DNA from: Candidatus Zixiibacteriota bacterium
GTDB lineage: Bacteria > Zixibacteria > MSB-5A5 > GN15 > PGXB01
Direction: 5' to 3'
Assembly: GCA_024230695.1 (NCBI GenBank)
Contig: JAAERC010000634.1
Span: forward strand, 1-11,176
DNA: 11,176 nt
The translations under genes were made by a program, and so were the position numbers. The notes under the pieces are model-generated. The model had not been told where the DNA came from and made no database searches. It was given only the letters and a program-made list of their open reading frames with translations. Position 1 is the stretch's first letter; the number at the start of each line of letters is the position of its first letter. Shown one piece after another: positions 1 through 5,150 of the stretch.

Positions 1-585
1 ATAGAAAAAAATAGTAACATAGGCTACGGGCGCAATTCTTACAAAGGTGTAAGCGATAAGGACGTTAAAGAAGTCTATTCTAAAGCAATGGCCGACAATG
101 GCCTTTGTATCCTTCCGATAGATATTGAAGAGCAGACCACCGTTGAGAGATGGAAAGAAGGCGATAAGACAAAGCAATCGGTATTTTGTATAGTGAAGAC
201 TAAGTATCTCCTCTGCCATACAAGCGGAGAAACGCAAGAGATTAGCGGAATCGGTCACGGAATAGACAGCCAAGACAAAGCCGCGGGTAAGGCCACGACG
301 TACGCTATGAAGTACGCGTTGCTATATACTTTTATGACTCCTACGGGGGCTATTGACGACGCGGACACAACTCACTCGGATAGTATAGACACGCCAAAGA
401 AAGAAGCACCTAAAACAAAGGCCAAGAAGGCCCCGAAAAAGAAATCTTTTGACCCTGGGAGATACCAAGGGGCCGCGGAAGCGATAGCAAAAGGGGAGTC
501 TTCTTTTGAGGACATAAGAAAGTACTTCACACTTTCCGCTGCAGCTGAAAAAACTATTCAATCACTTGTTGTAAATATTAAATAA
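1..585 (+). CDS. ERF-family single-strand annealing protein (5' partial)
   Basis: ERF proteins (Pfam ERF, PF04404) bind single-stranded DNA and anneal complementary strands in phage recombination. The frame is open from base 1, so the gene begins before the window. The first in-frame ATG, at position 88, is internal to the domain and is not the true start. Visible ERF features are SYKGVSDKDVKEVYSKAMAD followed by NGLCILP at the N-terminal side, then GHGIDSQDKAAGKATTYAMK, KYALLYTFM and a DDAD acidic cluster. A lysine/alanine/proline-rich linker (KKEAPKTKAKKAPKKK) leads to a short C-terminal helical segment. The stop codon shares one base with the next ATG (TAATG), which implies translational coupling with the Gp157-like gene. 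Neighbours fit a phage recombination cassette. Family assignment is firm; biochemical activity is inferred. Confidence 0.9.
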   Translation: MEKNSNIGYGRNSYKGVSDKDVKEVYSKAMADNGLCILPIDIEEQTTVERWKEGDKTKQSVFCIVKTKYLLCHTSGETQEISGIGHGIDSQDKAAGKATTYAMKYALLYTFMTPTGAIDDADTTHSDSIDTPKKEAPKTKAKKAPKKKSFDPGRYQGAAEAIAKGESSFEDIRKYFTLSAAAEKTIQSLVVNIK

Positions 586-1121
586 TGAAAAACCTATTTG
601 AAATAAGCGGAGAGTTGGAGCGAACTCTCCGCGAACTAGAAACATATTGTAACGATAACCAAGACGGCGAAATTCCCGACGAACTCGCCGATCGTCTTAT
701 TATCAATCAAGACGAACTTGCCGACAAGCTTGACGCTTATTATCATGTAATAACACAAATAAAAGCGGAGAGAGAAGCCTTGAAGGCATACAAGAAGACC
801 ATAGTTGACCGTGTTGGAGCAAAAGACAAAGCTCTTCAATCAAACATTGAAAGACTATCCAAGTTGATGACGGTCGCCGTTGACAAGTTCGGAGAAGAAA
901 GAAAGAACGGGAACAAGTTCTTCAAGCTTCAGACCGTTTCGGTCAATCTTACGGCATCCAAGGCGGTCAAAGTTGTGGACCAAGAACTTCTTCCAAACGA
1001 ATTCATCAAAACCAAAATAACCGAATCGGTTGACAAGACCGCAATCAAGAACAAGCTCAAAGCGGGCGAAGTTGTACCAGGGGCGGAAATGGAAGAGGGT
1101 TGGAACATTGGGTTTAGATAA
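585..1121 (+). CDS. Siphovirus Gp157-family protein
   Basis: This 178-residue protein matches the Sipho_Gp157 pattern (PF05565). It starts with MKNLFEISGELERTLRELE, followed by a charged segment (DGEIPDELADRL), a predicted helical region around residues 40-105 (TQIKAEREALKAYKKTI) and a conserved C-terminal beta-rich part (FFKLQTVSVNLTASKAVKVV, then LPNEFIKTK and a KLKAGEVVPGAEM turn). Members sit beside ERF or Erf-like recombinases in many phages. Their exact role is not established, although some are linked to phage resistance or DNA metabolism. The start overlaps the upstream stop by one base and its own stop overlaps the next start in the same way (TAATG), placing it in the middle of a coupled operon. 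Family is well supported; function is open. Confidence 0.85.
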   Translation: MKNLFEISGELERTLRELETYCNDNQDGEIPDELADRLIINQDELADKLDAYYHVITQIKAEREALKAYKKTIVDRVGAKDKALQSNIERLSKLMTVAVDKFGEERKNGNKFFKLQTVSVNLTASKAVKVVDQELLPNEFIKTKITESVDKTAIKNKLKAGEVVPGAEMEEGWNIGFR

Positions 1122-1552
1122 TGAAGTACGACTTGACAAACGATAGGGACAAGGAAAAATTCAAGACAAGGGTAAACCAATTATTTGAACGCGGCGCGTA
1201 TGTTGAACTTACTGACAAGTCAAATAGAAGCAAAAAGCAAAACGCTTATCTTCATGTAATACTTTCTGCCTTTGCTTTAGAATTTGGTTATACGCTTGAA
1301 ACGGTTAAGCGGTCCTTTTACAAGTTAGAGTCTAATAAGGATTTATTCCTAAGAGACAAAAAAGGAAGACTAGGTCCAAAAAAATATCTTAGATCATCCA
1401 GTGAATTAACAAAAGAAGAAATGACGCTAAGTATTGAACGGTTTAGGAAGTTTTCAAGCGAAAACGGTTGTTATCTACCCGAACCAAACGAAGAGTCCGA
1501 AATTAGAGCAATAGAAAAGGACTATCAACGATATAAGCATTTATTAACGTAA
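1121..1552 (+). CDS. NinB-like recombination protein (putative)
   Basis: This 143-residue protein has the length and layout of the NinB/Orf family (PF05772), whose lambda member (about 146 residues) is a recombination mediator that binds SSB and ssDNA. Supporting features are the NRSKKQNAYLHVILSAFAL segment (NinB has a comparable RSLDQN-type helix start), a middle helix FGYTLETVKRSFYK, a basic stretch KKYLRSSSELTKEEM, and a C-terminal FRKFSSENGCYLPEP that resembles the NinB ending where a helix leads into a GxxLP-type turn. A position between Gp157-like and SSB-like genes fits a role in DNA recombination. It starts in a TAATG overlap. The match is by eye and distant, so a generic phage DNA-metabolism protein remains possible. 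Confidence 0.6.
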   Translation: MKYDLTNDRDKEKFKTRVNQLFERGAYVELTDKSNRSKKQNAYLHVILSAFALEFGYTLETVKRSFYKLESNKDLFLRDKKGRLGPKKYLRSSSELTKEEMTLSIERFRKFSSENGCYLPEPNEESEIRAIEKDYQRYKHLLT

Positions 1553-1572
1553 AACTAAAAGCAATTATACAA

Positions 1573-1938
1573 ATGGCTGAATTAATTATTGACGGAGACA
1601 TTATCGCAATCTTTCCTAAGAATCAAGTGACGGATAGCTTCGCCAAGCGCGAATTCGTTGTTCAGACTCCCGACGAATATCCCCAAACTATCAAATTTGA
1701 ATTCACACAAGCAAAGTGTGACGAATTGGACAAGGTAAAGGTCGGCGATAGTGTTTCGGTATCCTTCAACGTAAGGGGGCGGAAATGGACCAACAAAGAA
1801 GGAAAAGATATGTATTTTAACACTCTCCAAGCTTGGAGAATGCAAGTCGTCGGTTCAAGTGATATACCACAAATGACCGCGGACGAATCTCCGACTTATG
1901 GCGGGGCGGATACGGAAACGGGGGAACTTCCTTTTTAG
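1573..1938 (+). CDS. DUF3127 single-strand DNA-binding-like protein
   Basis: The protein has 121 residues. An OB-fold-like core covers about residues 4-93 (LIIDGDIIAIFPKNQVTDSF, then KREFVVQTPDEYPQTIKFEF, GDSVSVSFNVRGRKW and a YFNTLQAWRMQVV final strand). After it comes a disordered acidic tail (94-121) ending in GELPF. This is the DUF3127 architecture (PF11325), common in Bacteroidota and their phages. The tail tip resembles the acidic, phenylalanine-terminated tips with which bacterial SSBs recruit partner proteins. It probably coats ssDNA during replication or recombination and may be the partner of the upstream NinB-like and ERF proteins. The ATG is preceded by an A-rich leader (AAGCAATTATACAA) with no Shine-Dalgarno sequence, 20 bases after the previous stop. 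The SSB role is an inference from fold and context. Confidence 0.85.
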   Translation: MAELIIDGDIIAIFPKNQVTDSFAKREFVVQTPDEYPQTIKFEFTQAKCDELDKVKVGDSVSVSFNVRGRKWTNKEGKDMYFNTLQAWRMQVVGSSDIPQMTADESPTYGGADTETGELPF

Positions 1939-1939
1939 C

Positions 1940-2002
1940 ATGGAAAAATTAATAATTTCAATAATAATAGCACTGGTTTTAAGTTGGTGCTTATCGGATT
2001 AA
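1940..2002 (+). CDS. possible 20-residue membrane peptide
   Basis: An ATG one base after the SSB-like stop (TAG-C-ATG) opens a 20-codon frame, MEKLIISIIIALVLSWCLSD, ending in TAA. Residues 4-18 form one hydrophobic segment long enough to span or insert into a membrane, with a charged residue at each end. The tight spacing matches the coupled style of the operon, which is the main reason to list it. It has no recognisable family. The cysteine is preceded by LSW rather than a small residue, so it is not a convincing lipobox. It may be a non-coding by-product of AT-rich sequence. Confidence 0.3.
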   Translation: MEKLIISIIIALVLSWCLSD

Positions 2003-2010
2003 AATAATAC

Positions 2011-2073
2011 GGGGGTTGGCGACTTTTTGGTTGTTAATTGTTTCTATCTCACCAAAGACCAACCCCCATTTTT
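2011..2073 (+). terminator. long terminator-like hairpin
   Basis: A perfect 9-bp stem, GGGGGTTGG (2011-2019) with CCAACCCCC (2059-2067), is extended inward by CTTTTTGGT (2023-2031) with ACCAAAG (2051-2057), leaving two bulged U and a small internal loop. ATTTTT follows directly. It lies 3' of the SSB-like gene, so it probably terminates or attenuates the recombination operon. Its loop contains one arm of the second stem at 2038-2087. Confidence 0.65.
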
Positions 2074-2087
2074 CAAGATAGAAACAA
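2038..2087 (+). promoter_or_regulatory. interlocking 12-bp stem upstream of the 2100 gene
   Basis: TTGTTTCTATCT (2038-2049) is exactly complementary to AGATAGAAACAA (2076-2087). The left arm lies in the loop of the terminator-like hairpin and the right arm lies beyond that hairpin's U-run, so the two stems interlock in pseudoknot topology. The right arm ends 12 bases before the ATG at 2100, within the A-rich leader that would serve as the ribosome entry region. The pairing is seen directly; a regulatory role is inferred. Confidence 0.5.
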
Positions 2088-2099
2088 CATAAAAGAAAA

Positions 2100-2462
2100 A
2101 TGGAACTATCACTTCATCTAACAAAAAAGCAACTTCAAGAACTCAAGTCCGAAACCCCAACTTCAAAAAGTATTTGGTTATCATTGGACAATATTTCCTT
2201 AATTTTTAACTATCAAATTTACCCTCCTATAATAATAGGGGACGTAAAGATTAAGACTACAAGACCGCGCTTCAGAAATACCATAAACAACCCCGAAACA
2301 AGAGCGGCGGCAATGAAGTTAGTTAAGCCGTTTAAGACGGTTAAATTCCATTCTTGGGGCGAAGTCCTAAGGTATCAATTCAAGGGCATAGAGGCAAAAG
2401 AAAACCAAGGAACGGGGACTTGCTTCTTGGTTATAAAGTTAGGCAAAATTTTAGAATCATAA
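2100..2462 (+). CDS. hypothetical protein, 120 residues
   Basis: I do not recognise this family. The protein is soluble and basic, without a signal peptide or membrane span. It begins with a helix rich in leucine and lysine (LHLTKKQLQELKSE), followed by alternating short hydrophobic strands (SIWLSLDNISLIFNYQI, PPIIIGDVKIK), a basic loop (TTRPRFRNTINNPETRAA) and a final strand TCFLVIKLGKI. The basic loop would suit nucleic-acid binding, but there is no diagnostic motif. The ATG follows AAAAGAAAA, an A-rich leader typical of Bacteroidota start sites, and is immediately downstream of the structured RNA region at 2011-2087, which may control its expression. The next gene starts 15 bases after its stop, so the two are probably cotranscribed. 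Confidence 0.7.
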   Translation: MELSLHLTKKQLQELKSETPTSKSIWLSLDNISLIFNYQIYPPIIIGDVKIKTTRPRFRNTINNPETRAAAMKLVKPFKTVKFHSWGEVLRYQFKGIEAKENQGTGTCFLVIKLGKILES

Positions 2463-2477
2463 TAAAACACTGAACAA

Positions 2478-2912
2478 ATGAAAAAGCAAACATTAATTAT
2501 CGGAATATTATTCTTATTCACTGTTAACTTATTCGCGCAAAAAGAACACGAACGCGTTTTTTTTAATCTCTACGATATGGAAGCGCGATTTCTTGAAAAG
2601 CAATATAACATTCCTTATGTTGTATCAATGTCAATCGCCGCTAAAATGTCCGACTTCGGACGCGGAGACGTTTATAAGGCCAAGAACAACCCGTTCGGCC
2701 TTAAAGACGAAAACGGGAAGTATAAGAAGTACCGCAACCAACAAAAAGCTTGGATTGACTTCGCGGAGACGTTGAGAAAGAAGAATATAATCTTCTCACA
2801 ATATAGAAGCGACTTAATAAGCATCAAGGAAGTATTGTATCAAGATTGCCGTCCCGAATGGGCGGGGGAAGTGATAAGGCTAATCTTGGAACACAAAGCA
2901 AGATTTTATTGA
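2478..2912 (+). CDS. secreted GH73/glucosaminidase-like protein lacking the catalytic Glu
   Basis: The first 20 residues are a classic Sec signal peptide (MKKQ, then a hydrophobic core, ending NLFA before Q21). The mature part fits the glucosaminidase family (PF01832, GH73), which cleaves peptidoglycan glycan strands. It has a helix IPYVVSMSIAAK (45-56), a turn MSDFGRGDVY (57-66), the family signature NNPFGLK (70-76) and an aromatic-basic segment YKKYRNQQKAWIDFAETL (82-99). In typical members the turn reads ESGWGKS, with a glutamate 13 residues before the NN. Here that exact position is Met57, with Asp59 two residues later. It may be a non-catalytic wall-binding protein, or it may use another acid. 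An endolysin or exported lysis role is possible from the signal peptide. At 144 residues it is a minimal domain. Confidence 0.75.
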   Translation: MKKQTLIIGILFLFTVNLFAQKEHERVFFNLYDMEARFLEKQYNIPYVVSMSIAAKMSDFGRGDVYKAKNNPFGLKDENGKYKKYRNQQKAWIDFAETLRKKNIIFSQYRSDLISIKEVLYQDCRPEWAGEVIRLILEHKARFY

Positions 2913-2941
2913 TTTTATAACGTATGGTTATATGGTTAGAT
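2913..2941 (+). repeat. boundary element A (TTATAAC...GTTAGA)
   Basis: TTTTATAACG (2913-2922) immediately follows the glucosaminidase-like stop codon, and GTTAGAT (2935-2941) follows after a short spacer. The same decamer TTTTATAACG recurs at 3101-3110 at the end of the next ORF. This is a compact form of the element at 3101-3166 in the same orientation. Confidence 0.4.
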
Positions 2942-2967
2942 TTTTAACGGATAAAAACAGATGAATC

Positions 2968-3108
2968 ATGAATAAAGATGAATTAATAAAAGAATTAGAA
3001 AGTCTAAAAGCTAAGTACGAAAAGTACTCTAATAATATTTCAATGAACGTAGGGTATAGGGCGGCGATAATGGACTCAATAGATTTAGTAAAAAAATTAA
3101 TTTTATAA
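2968..3108 (+). CDS. small hypothetical protein, 46 residues
   Basis: An ATG at 2968 opens a 46-codon frame, beginning MNKDELIKELESLKAKYEKY and ending in KKLIL. The first 20 residues form a strongly predicted coiled-coil helix, and the second half (NVGYRAAIMDSIDLVKKL) could form another helix, giving a helical hairpin. The upstream bases AAAAACAGATGAATC are A-rich, as in neighbouring starts. An alternative ATG at 2961 is in another frame and stops after four codons. Its stop codon lies inside the decamer TTTTATAACG, so the gene end and boundary element B overlap, as they do for the two genes downstream. No family is recognised. Size and boundaries suggest an independently acquired small gene. 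Confidence 0.55.
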   Translation: MNKDELIKELESLKAKYEKYSNNISMNVGYRAAIMDSIDLVKKLIL

Positions 3109-3166
3109 CGCTCTGCATATAATGCGTGGAGCGTAGCGGAATGAATTTATATGCCTTGTTAGGCAC
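3101..3166 (+). repeat. boundary element B, attC-like, upstream of the methyltransferase
   Basis: The element runs from TTTTATAACG (3101-3110) to GTTAGGCAC (3158-3166). Inside is an imperfect hairpin, CGCTC (3109-3113) with GAGCG (3129-3133) enclosing GCAT/ATGC. A second small stem, TGCCT-TGTT-AGGCA, lies at 3152-3165. The GTTAGGC end fits the GTTRRRY consensus of integron attC sites; the TTATAAC end does not strictly fit RYYYAAC. Both terminal boxes recur in inverted order at 3789-3843. Confidence 0.5.
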
Positions 3167-3187
3167 TTTTATTTTAAACGTAGAAAG

Positions 3188-3796
3188 ATGAAAATACTTA
3201 TAGGATGCGCAGGAATTGGCGGAGAGTCGGAACTATGGAACGACACGGAAAACCAAATAACGCACGTAGAAATAGACCCTAAAATAGGAAAGGTAATAAG
3301 CGATAGAAAGACGAATAGGAATGTAATAATTGGTGACGCTTTTGAATACCTTTTGAACCACGCAACGGAATACGATTTTATTTGGTTTTCTCCACCTTGC
3401 CAAGGTAATAGCCGAATGATAAGAAGTGGTAAAAATAGAAAACCAAGATACCCCGATTTAAGATTGTATGAGGTAAAAATATTCCTTGATTATAATTTTA
3501 AAGGTAAGTATGTTATTGAGAATGTAATACCGTACTATGAGCCACTAATAAAACCAACGGCAAAAATAGGGAGGCATTTATTTTGGTCAAACTTTGAAAT
3601 AGACGAAAACTTTGAGGCTAACCAACCAAAGGACTTTATAATGTTAGGAACTGTAAAAGGTTCTGAACAACTAAAGGAATGGCTAGGAATAAACTACGAA
3701 GGGAATATTTACTACAACGGTAATCACGATCCTTGCCAGGTGCTTAGAAATTGTGTTCATCCTTTAATGGGGCAGCACGTTTTTAATTGTGCCTAA
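3188..3796 (+). CDS. short DNA C5-cytosine methyltransferase
   Basis: The enzyme would transfer a methyl group from S-adenosylmethionine to cytosine C5 in DNA (DNA_methylase, PF00145). In order are motif I GCAGIGG (6-12) for SAM binding, acidic Glu28 in THVEIDP (motif II), Asp50 in GDAFEYL (motif III), catalytic Cys71 in SPPCQGNSR (motif IV), the IENV motif around Glu111 (motif VI), GRHLFWSNF (128-136) and a C-terminal NCVHPLMGQHV (188-198) resembling motif X. At 202 residues it is far shorter than Dcm-type enzymes, with a minimal target-recognition region, as in short phage-borne types. No restriction endonuclease lies nearby, so it is an orphan enzyme, perhaps protecting phage DNA. The last residues (FNCA-stop) are encoded within boundary element C. 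The ATG follows an A-rich GTAGAAAG leader. Confidence 0.9.
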   Translation: MKILIGCAGIGGESELWNDTENQITHVEIDPKIGKVISDRKTNRNVIIGDAFEYLLNHATEYDFIWFSPPCQGNSRMIRSGKNRKPRYPDLRLYEVKIFLDYNFKGKYVIENVIPYYEPLIKPTAKIGRHLFWSNFEIDENFEANQPKDFIMLGTVKGSEQLKEWLGINYEGNIYYNGNHDPCQVLRNCVHPLMGQHVFNCA

Positions 3797-3845
3797 CCCA
3801 AAAATAAGAGGCGTTTTAATGCTGTTTATTGACTGTTATAAAACG
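3782..3845 (-). repeat. boundary element C, inverted relative to element B
   Basis: Read on the + strand, this has TTTAATTGTGCCTAA (3782-3796), a 33-base insert, then TGACTGTTATAAA (3830-3842). GTGCCTAAC (3789-3797) is the exact reverse complement of 3158-3166, and GTTATAAAA (3835-3843) is that of 3101-3109. Elements B and C therefore form nested inverted repeats around the methyltransferase. CGTTTTA (3812-3818) can also pair with TAAAACG (3839-3845). Confidence 0.55.
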
Positions 3846-3860
3846 ACTTAAACTAAAACT

Positions 3861-4169
3861 ATGAACAAAATAAAATTATATTACTGGGAAAAAAAACGCT
3901 ATCACGAAGGGGCTTCCTTTGCATTGGCTGAAAGTTTGGAAGAGGCAAAAAGCCTAATTATAGAAAAGTTTAAAAAACATTATCTTGAAGATTACAAAGG
4001 ACACTGTTGGGTAAAAAACTTTATAGCAAACGGTCGTCCCAATGAAGAAGAATTTTTTACAGAAGAAACAAACGGAGCTTATACAATCCTAAAAGAAGAA
4101 TTAGAAAAAGAGCCGCAAATATTTGATATTTCAAGTAAACAAGGCTTTTATATTTGGGCAAGCCTTTAA
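3861..4169 (+). CDS. hypothetical protein, 102 residues
   Basis: I do not recognise a named family. The protein starts MNKIKLYYWEKKRYHEGASF, followed by a helix LAESLEEAKSLIIEKFKKHY. The middle is aromatic-rich and acidic (PNEEEFFTEET), and the C-terminus is a strand-like GFYIWASL. The arrangement of an N-terminal strand, an 'ALAES-EEA' helix and a closing strand resembles many small alpha/beta proteins in phage and cassette gene arrays. It has no signal peptide or membrane span. The gene sits between boundary elements C and D, which share exact 15- and 13-base segments, so it has the form of a gene-plus-repeat unit. The ATG follows AACTAAAACT, without a Shine-Dalgarno sequence. It is probably soluble; function is unknown. 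Confidence 0.65.
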   Translation: MNKIKLYYWEKKRYHEGASFALAESLEEAKSLIIEKFKKHYLEDYKGHCWVKNFIANGRPNEEEFFTEETNGAYTILKEELEKEPQIFDISSKQGFYIWASL

Positions 4170-4192
4170 TTGTGCCTAATGACTGTTATAAA
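4165..4192 (-). repeat. boundary element D, compact copy of element C
   Basis: TTTAATTGTGCCTAA (4165-4179) joins directly to TGACTGTTATAAA (4180-4192). Both blocks are identical to 3782-3796 and 3830-3842, but the 33 bases between them in element C are absent. The stop codon of the 102-residue ORF lies inside the first block, in a different reading frame from the methyltransferase stop in the other copy. Confidence 0.6.
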
Positions 4193-4198
4193 CCAACA

Positions 4199-4231
4199 AA
4201 GCCGAACATCAAAACGACGTTCGGCTTCTTC
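4199..4231. terminator. bidirectional terminator between convergent operons
   Basis: AAGCCGAAC (4199-4207) pairs perfectly with GTTCGGCTT (4219-4227), with an 11-base loop and TCTTCTT-type sequence on the + strand side. It lies between the last + gene (stop 4169) and the last - gene (stop 4232), and the symmetric stem could end transcription from both sides. Confidence 0.8.
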
Positions 4232-4609
4232 TTAATTAGGACTAAAACAAAGTAATTCTTCTATACTTTTGCACGGCTCTCGCCCGTGTTGCTTGCGGGC
4301 TGAAAATTCAAGGTCCCCGTCAAAGTCGTCAAACAAGTATTCAAGCGTTTTGCCGTTGTCGTTCTTTGCATGAATAAGAACCTCAATGTCCTCTTCGTCT
4401 GCTAAGATTTTTACTACAAGTACGAACTTGGGGAATCTTACGTTGTATTCAAGATACTCGTCGGAACTAGAAAGTTCTTGAGAAGCCAAGATTGTTCCTT
4501 TGTCTAACTTATCAACTATATTTTGGCATAATTCACCAAAGCAAAGCAACCCCAAGGAAAGACTTCCTTGGATTGCTTTAAGTTGAAGACTAGATAAGTA
4601 TTTTTCCAT
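4232..4609 (-). CDS. hypothetical protein, 125 residues
   Basis: No family is recognised. The chosen start is the ATG at 4609, which shares one base with the stop of the upstream gene (TGATG), matching the junction style throughout the window. A start at 4657 would add 16 residues but overlap the upstream gene by 49 bases. The protein has an N-terminal helix pair (MEKYLSSLQLKAIQGSLSLG and GELCQNIVDKLDKGT), then strands (LEYNVRFPKFVLVVKILAD, DIEVLIHAKND) and a very acidic segment YLFDDFDGDLEF. It is the last gene of the late operon before the terminator. It looks soluble and pairs in coupled fashion with the 91-residue gene before it. It has no lysis or tail motif, so its role is open. Confidence 0.65.
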   Translation of the reverse strand: MEKYLSSLQLKAIQGSLSLGLLCFGELCQNIVDKLDKGTILASQELSSSDEYLEYNVRFPKFVLVVKILADEEDIEVLIHAKNDNGKTLEYLFDDFDGDLEFSARKQHGREPCKSIEELLCFSPN

Positions 4610-4884
4610 CAAGAACAAGTTGGACAAAGAATTTCTTTCAATTTCTTCGCTACCCATTTAAAAACCTTTGTCGGATTGATTCTTTCAGAGTTAGGAACAA
4701 GAATCTCCGCTTCATAAAGCTTCCCGTCCGTAGAAATCCCTTTAATTGAATAAAGCCCGTTTTTTGGACTTTCAAACAACAAAGAACAATCAATGTTTCC
4801 TTCAAATTGATTGCAGTCTTCAAACGTAGCTTGGAAAAAGTCGGAATCTTCTCCGCCGATATCCAAAAGTAAAATTTCGCACAT
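4609..4884 (-). CDS. hypothetical acidic protein, 91 residues
   Basis: No family is recognised. The protein begins MCEILLLDIGGEDSDFFQAT, is acidic through its first half and becomes basic near the end (FKWVAKKLKEILCPTCS), with four cysteines including a terminal CPTC. The middle (GLYSIKGISTDGKLYEAEIL) reads like a beta-sheet turn. Its ATG lies 2 bases after the stop of the membrane protein upstream, and its stop overlaps the next start (TGATG), so it is translationally linked on both sides. The CPTC ending could bind metal or form a disulphide. That is only a possibility. Confidence 0.65.
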   Translation of the reverse strand: MCEILLLDIGGEDSDFFQATFEDCNQFEGNIDCSLLFESPKNGLYSIKGISTDGKLYEAEILVPNSERINPTKVFKWVAKKLKEILCPTCS

Positions 4885-4886
4885 GG

Positions 4887-5150
4887 TTAATTGTTTACAA
4901 ATTGGTCGGGGGCTGTTCCTTGGCCCCCTGTAAAGTTTGGGAATATGGAACGAGACACAAGTTCAATAAAATTGACGAATATAGAATTGCAAGAACTTAC
5001 TTCCGCATTTAACAGCGGAATTGAAAAGTTTAAAATTGCAACCAAGGCTATTCCCGACAAAAACAAGGACTTGCTTGTTGTTTTTCGGTTTAGTACGTCG
5101 TTTCTTTGTGTTTTAATCTCTGAACTAATGCTTCTTATTGATTGAGCCAT
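4887..5150 (-). CDS. small membrane protein, 87 residues
   Basis: The protein has a basic N-terminal part (IRSISSEIKTQRNDVLNRKT), one clear hydrophobic segment LFLSGIALVAILNFSIPLL (about residues 29-47), and a polar C-terminal part containing a weaker hydrophobic patch (NSIFVNFIELVSRSIF). The gene overlaps the end of the holin-like gene by 26 bases and stops 2 bases before the next ATG, which supports it over the opposite-strand frame covering the same bases. A lysis accessory such as an antiholin or second holin is plausible from its membrane span, size and neighbour, but no family motif is seen. Confidence 0.6.
   Translation of the reverse strand: MAQSIRSISSEIKTQRNDVLNRKTTSKSLFLSGIALVAILNFSIPLLNAEVSSCNSIFVNFIELVSRSIFPNFTGGQGTAPDQFVNN

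Noticed and set aside
88..90. ATG at 88 as the start of the ERF gene
   Set aside because: The frame is open upstream to base 1 and those residues continue the ERF domain, so this methionine is internal.
1940..2002. Lipoprotein signal in the 20-residue peptide
   Set aside because: The residues before Cys are L-S-W. A large residue just before Cys does not fit a lipobox, and no mature protein follows.
2593..2775. Alternative + frame within the glucosaminidase-like gene
   Set aside because: The main frame has a signal peptide and the NNPFGLK signature; the alternative has neither.
2913..4192. A complete integron
   Set aside because: There is no integrase gene or attI-like site in the window, and one end of each element departs from the attC consensus. 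Only attC-like resemblance is claimed.
4610..4657. Upstream start at 4657 for the 125-residue gene
   Set aside because: It would overlap the preceding gene by 49 bases, while the ATG at 4609 forms the TGATG junction typical of this window.
4891..5145. A + strand open frame of 84 codons
   Set aside because: It lies antisense inside the late - strand operon. The - strand frame over the same bases is tightly packed with its neighbours (26-base overlap, 2-base gap) and has a clear membrane segment.
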